Shown here one piece after another: positions 49,272 through 52,813 of a DNA stretch of 52,813 bases. A program made the position numbers and the translations under genes. Location of the stretch: the NCBI GenBank assembly GCA_021202925.1, contig JAJQCD010000016.1, positions 1-52,813 on the forward strand, written 5' to 3'. How positions within the stretch are numbered: position 1 is the stretch's first letter; each line of letters opens with the position of its first letter. Source of the stretch: Clostridiales bacterium. Lineage in GTDB: Bacteria > Bacillota > Clostridia > Lachnospirales > Lachnospiraceae. The notes beneath the pieces were generated by a model. The model did no database searches. It had not been told where the DNA came from and was given only the letters and a program-made list of their open reading frames with translations.

Positions 49272-49533
49272 AGCCGGGGAATATTGGGTGTATTTCTGGA
49301 CAAATGAAAGTAAGCCTGTTGAACCCGTACATGTGCACATCTCAAAGGGGAAGCCATCAGAAACTGCAACCAAGGTCTGGATCACCAGCTATGGCAAGGT
49401 TCTGCTATGCAATAATAATTCCAGAATACCGGCGCATACTTTACGCAATATTATGAGGATGATTGAAGCCAGGAGTGATGATGTAATTAAGAAATGGTAC
49501 TTTTATTTCGGCGAAGTTCATTATTATTGCTGA
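49249..49533 (+). CDS. DUF4160 family protein
   Basis: 94 residues from a TTG start at 49249, preceded by GGAGGGAGG inside the previous gene. The family motif is the central EPVHVHISKGKP (H-x-H), preceded by GEYWVYFWTNESK. DUF4160 proteins are short, often paired with DUF2442 or similar proteins and predicted to be toxin-antitoxin components. Overlap with the upstream gene implies coupled translation. A second, broken copy of the family lies at 51316. Confidence 0.75.
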   Translation: MKKPQIFRAGEYWVYFWTNESKPVEPVHVHISKGKPSETATKVWITSYGKVLLCNNNSRIPAHTLRNIMRMIEARSDDVIKKWYFYFGEVHYYC

Positions 49534-49739
49534 GATTGTACATTTATGACGCCGATCGGGTTGAGATGAGTGTGCAGGCAACGATGACCCTGTATGTGGC
49601 AGATAAACCAGATCCGCATATCCATGGCCAGTTGGAAGCTCCTGAATTTCTGCATACTCATCTATGCAAACCATGTAAGCCGTACGAACAACACTTCGAA
49701 GCGCCTGTTCATTATTATATTATAAAATAGCTGCGCTTA
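49534..49739. other. Gene remnant region between DUF4160 and the XRE-tail gene
   Basis: No convincing complete gene. An open frame at 49494-49730 has a fragment with KPDPHIHGQL, weakly like a DUF4160 H-x-H segment, but no binding site. The segment 49545-49570 is repeated at 51257-51282 with one mismatch. Confidence 0.35.
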
Positions 49740-49994
49740 TTGATTACCTTCAGATCCCCTCACAATCTCATGGATGATATGGAACGGATGTTCTTTAAAG
49801 AATACCTTCAGCTTGACGAAGCGGAGCGATCCGCTGTGTCTGAATTTTTGAGAAAAGTATGTAAACCTGCAGAAGAATCCACTGCGGACCTTTCCAGCCT
49901 GTCGATTGATGAAAAAGTACAGCTATACCGTCAGGAACTGGAGCGTGAGGAAAAAGCAGCGGAAAGATCCGAGGCCTTACAAGAAAACGCTTAG
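49740..49994 (+). pseudogene. C-terminal remnant of an XRE-type regulator
   Basis: 84 residues with no helix-turn-helix. The end (SIDEKVQLYRQELEREEKAAERSEALQENA) matches the tail of the XRE protein at 48428-48922 in 24 of 30 residues, and about 100 bp of DNA including the stop is clearly homologous. No good ribosome binding site lies before the first start codon. It is probably the decayed 3' part of a duplicate; a short helical protein is still possible. Confidence 0.55.
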
Positions 49995-50034
49995 AACGGA
50001 TGATTGAATGAGAATGAGGGCGATAGAATAATGA

Positions 50035-50088
50035 AATGCGCATAATGTGTATTTATTTCTTGACATCAATGCGCATAATGTGTATAAT
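50035..50088 (+). promoter_or_regulatory. hicAB promoter with direct-repeat operator
   Basis: Perfect TTGACA (50060-50065), 17-bp spacer and perfect TATAAT (50083-50088). An 18-bp sequence with core ATGCGCATAATGTGTAT occurs at 50035-50052 and 50068-50085, 33 bp apart, so one copy covers the spacer and -10 box. This fits autorepression by the HicB antitoxin. Confidence 0.8.
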
Positions 50089-50111
50089 ATACTTGTAGGG
50101 AGGAAACAATC

Positions 50112-50294
50112 ATGCGGGCAATCGAACTGGAAAGAATTCTTTTACAGGATGGCTGGTACGAAAAGAACCAAAAAGGTTCTCATCGCCAGTACAAACACCC
50201 TGTCAAGCCTGGGAAAGTCACGATACCGTTTCATGCAGGCGATCTTGACAGAAAAACTGCTGATTCCATCCTTAAGCAGGCAGGGCTAAAATAA
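50112..50294 (+). CDS. hicA: HicA toxin (mRNA interferase)
   Basis: 60 residues; start follows AGGGAGGA. The fold is the small HicA double-stranded-RNA-binding-like domain: RAIELERILLQDGWYEKNQKGSHRQYKHP, with the catalytic His in GSHRQY, and KVTIPFHAGDLDRKTADSILKQAGL. HicA cleaves mRNA unless bound by HicB. It is directly upstream of hicB by 36 bp. Order and length are typical. Confidence 0.93.
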   Translation: MRAIELERILLQDGWYEKNQKGSHRQYKHPVKPGKVTIPFHAGDLDRKTADSILKQAGLK

Positions 50295-50330
50295 TCCCTG
50301 CTTGATAACGCAAAATTCGGAGGTGTTCTT

Positions 50331-50729
50331 ATGAAACTTGTTTATCCTGCGGTTTTTACGCCATGTGAAGAATTATCCGGCTATACGGTAGAGATCCCAG
50401 ACCTTCCCGGTTGCGTGACAGAAGGGCGGAGCCTGGTGGAAGCAATCGAAATGGGCGAAGATGCGGCAAGCGGCTGGATTCTGGATGAAATGGAAGATGG
50501 AAACGCTTATCCCGCCCCCAGCGACTATAAGGCCATTGCCTGCCCCGCTGGTAGCTTTGTGAATCTTCTGGTTTTGGATATGGATGCTTACGCTGAAAAA
50601 TACGGTTCTAAATCTGTACGTAAAAACATCACCATTCCCGCCTGGCTCAATACCTACGGTGAAAAGAATAATATCAATTTCTCTAAAGTTCTCCAGGATG
50701 CACTTGTAACGGTAGCGCAGGGGAAATAA
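50331..50729 (+). CDS. hicB: HicB antitoxin
   Basis: 132 residues; start follows CGGAGGTG. The N-terminal partial RNase H-like fold (FTPCEELSGYTVEIPDLPGCVTEGRSLVEAIEMGEDAASGWI) is followed by a ribbon-helix-helix-like tail (SVRKNITIPAWLNTYGEKNNINFSKVLQDAL) that should bind the direct repeats in the promoter. It neutralises HicA and represses the operon. Confidence 0.93.
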   Translation: MKLVYPAVFTPCEELSGYTVEIPDLPGCVTEGRSLVEAIEMGEDAASGWILDEMEDGNAYPAPSDYKAIACPAGSFVNLLVLDMDAYAEKYGSKSVRKNITIPAWLNTYGEKNNINFSKVLQDALVTVAQGK

Positions 50730-50759
50730 GTGCAGTCTTACAAAAAGGGATGTGAGATC

Positions 50760-51050
50760 ATGACGAACTTTAAGGATTATTTGAATGAACAGTTGCAGCA
50801 GAATCCGGAGCTGCGGGAAGAATATGATGCGCTGGAACCGGAATTTTCTTTCATGCAGGCGATGATCGATGCGCGGCGCGAAACAGGCATAACACAGAAA
50901 CAACTTGCAGAACGTACCGGTATATCTCAGGGCGATATAAACAAATTTGAGAGTGGCGGTGGGAATCCGTCCATAAGAACGGTAAAGAGGATCGCGGCCG
51001 GTTTGGGCATGCGGGTAAAGATAGAATTCCAGCCAATGACATGGGTATAA
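50760..51050 (+). CDS. XRE-type antitoxin-like regulator (HigA-like)
   Basis: 96 residues from ATG 50760 (a GTG at 50730 directly after the hicB stop is an alternative). An N-terminal FKDYLNEQLQQNPELREEYDALEPEFSFMQAMIDARRETGITQKQLAERTGISQGDINKFESGGGNPSIRTVKRIAAGL helix-turn-helix fits antitoxins of the HigBA/RelBE group. No toxin gene of that kind is beside it, so it is either an orphan or a third gene of the hic unit, 30 bp after hicB. Confidence 0.8.
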   Translation: MTNFKDYLNEQLQQNPELREEYDALEPEFSFMQAMIDARRETGITQKQLAERTGISQGDINKFESGGGNPSIRTVKRIAAGLGMRVKIEFQPMTWV

Positions 51051-51077
51051 AATATATATTTTATTATAATATTTTTC

Positions 51078-51231
51078 TACCGTATAATGAAGCTGCAAAC
51101 GCATAAAACATATTGAATGAAATCTGAAGACGGAACAGGCAGCCGTCACCCAATGTTAGGAGATGTGGATTGTCACCCACCTATTTCATTCAATCGTTTC
51201 AGGCAGATAGCTTCGGTTATCTGCCTTTTTT
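51078..51231 (+). ncRNA. Candidate structured RNA with its own terminator
   Basis: A TATAAT (51083-51088) lies about 25 bp before a perfect 12-bp helix: 51112-51123 pairs with 51183-51194. Inside it, GACGG/CCGTC (51129-51133 with 51143-51147) and GTGG/CCAC (51165-51168 with 51177-51180) make two further hairpins, a three-way junction. A strong terminator (51202-51231) follows after 7 nt. There is no plausible reading frame. About 130-145 nt. I do not recognise the family. Confidence 0.6.
51202..51231 (+). terminator. Terminator of the candidate RNA
   Basis: GGCAGATA (51202-51209) pairs with TATCTGCC (51218-51225), then TTTTTT. Confidence 0.85.
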
Positions 51232-51315
51232 CATTAAGGATGGGATTACGATGGGTATGACGCCGATCGGATTGAGATGAGGGCGCATAGAGTATAAAAA
51301 GAGAGGAATTTAGAA

Positions 51316-51582
51316 ATGCCTGAATTAAGCAGATTTTGTGGAATAATTATCAAAATGCTATTCGAAGATACTACTCAGCACAACAAACCACATATTCACG
51401 TTTTTTATGGGTAATACAAAGCATCTGTTGGACTGGACGGTGAAATTTTATCCGGTCGTCTCCCCCAAAAACAGTACCGCATGTTAATTGCGTGGCTTAC
51501 TCTTCACGAAGAAGAAGTATATGCCGCATGGAACAAAGCTGTGCGATGCGAACCTTTTGAAAAAATCAAACCATTGCAATAA
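51316..51582 (+). pseudogene. DUF4160 family gene interrupted by a stop codon
   Basis: ATG 51316 follows AGAGAGGAA. The frame reads MPELSRFCGIIIKMLFEDT and NKPHIHVFYG, then TAA at 51412-51414, then continues YKASVGLDGEILSGRLP to TAA at 51580-51582. The family normally has Glu (GAA) at the TAA position (HIHVFYGEYKA), so one base change explains it. It precedes a DUF2442 gene by 14 bp, the usual partner. The stop may be a natural knock-out of this pair. Confidence 0.8.
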
Positions 51583-51596
51583 AGGAGGAATCATTT

Positions 51597-51896
51597 ATGT
51601 ATGTTCTTAACGGAATTGTTTACGCAAGCGAACCATCTGAAGATATGAAGATCACGGCCGCCAAAGCCCTCGATGACATGATTATGATACTGACCTTTTC
51701 CACCGGCGAGACGCGATTATTTGACGCAACCGAGCTGACCGGGCCTGTATTTGAACCGTTGAAAGACGATGCTGTTTTCCGGAACTTCCGTCTTGTCCAT
51801 GGAGCGGTCACCTGGATGAACGGAGAAATTGATTGCTCACCAGAATACATGTACGATCACAGTTATGAATACATCAGCCCGGAAGCAGCTGTGTAA
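51597..51896 (+). CDS. DUF2442 family protein
   Basis: 99 residues; start follows AAAGGAGGAA. It has the DUF2442 pattern: DDMIMILTFSTGETRLFDATELTGPVFEPLKDDAVFRNFRLVHGAVTWMNGEIDCSPEYMYDHSYE. DUF2442 proteins accompany DUF4160 proteins in putative toxin-antitoxin pairs. The upstream DUF4160 gene carries a nonsense codon, so this partner is now alone. Confidence 0.82.
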   Translation: MYVLNGIVYASEPSEDMKITAAKALDDMIMILTFSTGETRLFDATELTGPVFEPLKDDAVFRNFRLVHGAVTWMNGEIDCSPEYMYDHSYEYISPEAAV

Positions 51897-52123
51897 TTGA
51901 TAAATTTCGTAATATTTGCGATGTCGCAATATGAAAAACCGCCCCTGCGCCAACAGGAACGATAAGCCACGGACCTGCCAGCAGATCGTGCTCACATTCC
52001 GTCAGGTTGTTAAATCGGCAATGCAGGACAAGCTCCTGCCGGCATCCGCATACATGGCAATCTATTATGTTGGTTTAGATGGACACGAAATGGACATGTA
52101 AAACCATTCAAAATCAGTAAGCT
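51897..52123. other. Gap before the tRNA cluster
   Basis: An open frame of 61 codons at 51916-52101 has no ribosome binding site or recognisable domain and is not called. A near-palindrome (ATATTTGCGA-TG-TCGCAATAT) spans 51911-51931. Nothing else is seen. Confidence 0.3.
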
Positions 52124-52173
52124 AAAAAAAATAAAAAAATAGCTCAAACCCGATAAATAAAAGGGGTTTGAGC
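52124..52173 (-). terminator. Terminator of the tRNA cluster
   Basis: GCTCAAACCC (52142-52151) pairs with GGGTTTGAGC (52164-52173). On the minus strand the stem is followed by a T-rich tract of about 17 nt. It lies 15 bp after tRNA-Lys. Confidence 0.85.
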
Positions 52174-52187
52174 CGTTTTCAGAATCA

Positions 52188-52260
52188 TGAGCGTACCGGG
52201 ATTCGAACCCGGGACAACTTGATTAAAAGTCAAGTGCTCTACCGACTGAGCTATACGCCC
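52188..52260 (-). tRNA. tRNA-Lys (anticodon TTT)
   Basis: 73 nt; acceptor GGGCGTA with TACGCTC and discriminator A, anticodon loop CTTTTAA between CTTGA and TCAAG, T-loop TTCGAAT. Last gene of the leftward tRNA cluster. Confidence 0.96.
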
Positions 52261-52273
52261 ATATACAGCGAAG

Positions 52274-52346
<73 letters not shown>

Positions 52347-52351
52347 ACAAA

Positions 52352-52425
52352 TTGCGGGGGAAGGATTTGAACCTTCGACCTTCGGGTTATGAGCCCGACG
52401 AGCTTCCAGACTGCTCCACCCCGCG
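52352..52425 (-). tRNA. Initiator tRNA-fMet (anticodon CAT)
   Basis: 74 nt. The first base C faces A72, so no pair forms at position 1, and the anticodon stem has three consecutive G-C pairs (TCGGG CTCATAA CCCGA). Both are marks of the initiator tRNA, as opposed to elongator Met. Confidence 0.95.
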
Positions 52426-52455
52426 TCAATATAAAACAATCATTTAGTTATTGAG

Positions 52456-52537
52456 TGGGGGAGAGTGGATTCGAACCACTGAAAGCACAGCTAACAGATT
52501 TACAGTCTGCCCCCTTTGGCCACTCGGGAACTCCCCC
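52456..52537 (-). tRNA. tRNA-Tyr (anticodon GTA)
   Basis: 82 nt with a long variable arm, as bacterial tRNA-Tyr has. Acceptor GGGGGAG with CTCCCCC, discriminator A, anticodon loop CTGTAAA. Confidence 0.95.
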
Positions 52538-52575
52538 ATGAATGAACATTATAACACTTGATGAGTAATAATGCA

Positions 52576-52648
52576 AGCCGATAATCGGACTCGAACCGAT
52601 AACCTGCTGATTACAAATCAGCTGCTCTGCCAATTGAGCCATATCGGC
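52576..52648 (-). tRNA. tRNA-Thr (anticodon TGT)
   Basis: 73 nt; acceptor GCCGATA with TATCGGC, discriminator T, anticodon loop TTTGTAA between GCTGA and TCAGC. Confidence 0.95.
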
Positions 52649-52675
52649 GAAAGACCTCTGATTATGAAAATAAAA

Positions 52676-52749
52676 CGACCCGGATGGGGTTCGAACCCAC
52701 GACCTCCGCCGTGACAGGGCGGCGCTCTAACCAGCTGAGCCACCAGGCC
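52676..52749 (-). tRNA. tRNA-Asp (anticodon GTC)
   Basis: 74 nt; acceptor GGCCTGG with CCGGGTC (two G-U pairs), discriminator G, anticodon loop CTGTCAC between CCGCC and GGCGG. First tRNA of the cluster. Confidence 0.95.
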
Positions 52750-52813
52750 TAAATTAATTTTTGTACATACCTTCAAAACTGCATATTGAATTTCATCCGC
52801 TTCTTCCCTTACC
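52750..52813 (-). other. Spacer resembling the region downstream of rRNA genes
   Basis: On the minus strand this ends with AATATGCAGTTTTGAAGGTA before tRNA-Asp. Similar sequences lie in and after rRNA operons of Lachnospiraceae, as far as I recall. An rRNA operon may therefore lie to the right, with the tRNAs as its tail. No rRNA sequence itself is visible. Confidence 0.4.

Noticed and set aside
51916-52101. Sixty-one-codon open frame before the tRNA cluster
   Set aside because: No binding site, no recognisable domain and atypical composition; probably a remnant or chance frame.

Overview
The window looks like the chromosome of an anaerobic, gut-type Clostridia member (Bacillota, probably Lachnospiraceae or a close relative). 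The signs are strong AGGAGG ribosome binding sites, TTGACA/TATAAT promoters with 17-bp spacers, YesM/YesN and DcuS/DcuR type two-component systems, a DUF3881 protein, tripartite tricarboxylate (Tct) and TAXI binding proteins, and a complete set of catalytic genes for fermenting glutamate through 2-hydroxyglutaryl-CoA. No species name can be supported from the sequence alone.

Layout. 1-830: two small Cys-rich genes on the minus strand, probably the end of an integrated conjugative element, next to a tRNA-Arg(CCT) gene and a highly structured, repeat-rich spacer. 1,050-10,000: core genes (LysR regulator and MATE pump, DUF3881 protein, HelD-type helicase, small transaldolase, a PfkB kinase with an amber codon near its end, nitroreductase, nucleoside phosphorylase). 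10,160-15,560: an exported flavin-dependent reductase, TatD, a small hydrolase, a DUF4143-type ATPase with its middle deleted, and a Fic protein behind a symmetric operator. 15,620-22,280: YesM/YesN two-component system followed by an AfuA/FbpA-like ABC importer, probably for a phosphorylated or anionic solute. 22,350-24,000: uridine kinase and a ketopantoate-reductase-like protein.

24,000-37,200 is a glutamate-use locus read on the minus strand. A GltS-type sodium symporter and a TAXI lipoprotein lie between the genes of a DcuS/DcuR-like two-component pair. Upstream is the run gcdD-gcdC-gctA-gctB-gcdA-hgdC-hgdA-hgdB. Together they would take up glutamate with Na+, activate 2-hydroxyglutarate to the CoA thioester, dehydrate it to glutaconyl-CoA and decarboxylate that to crotonyl-CoA with Na+ export. 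The membrane decarboxylase subunit GcdB and the 2-hydroxyglutarate dehydrogenase are not here. A divergent AraC regulator sits at the head.

38,360-48,190 is the most novel part: two divergent operons around one LysR gene. On the left is tctC-tctB-tctA-amidohydrolase (minus). On the right is RraA-like aldolase, D-2-hydroxyacid dehydrogenase, SLC13-type anion transporter and DUF6282 hydrolase (plus). A nearly identical 39-bp promoter element lies at the head of each operon, in the same orientation relative to the genes it would drive. This points to one co-regulated pathway for a di- or tricarboxylate whose identity I cannot assign.

48,400-51,900 is an accessory segment: XRE regulators, a HicAB toxin-antitoxin pair with a direct-repeat operator, DUF4160/DUF2442-type pairs (one with a nonsense codon), small repeats, and a candidate structured RNA with its own terminator. 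52,188-52,749 is a tRNA cluster read leftwards (Asp-Thr-Tyr-fMet-Phe-Lys); the last bases resemble the spacer that follows rRNA genes, so an rRNA operon may lie just beyond the right edge.
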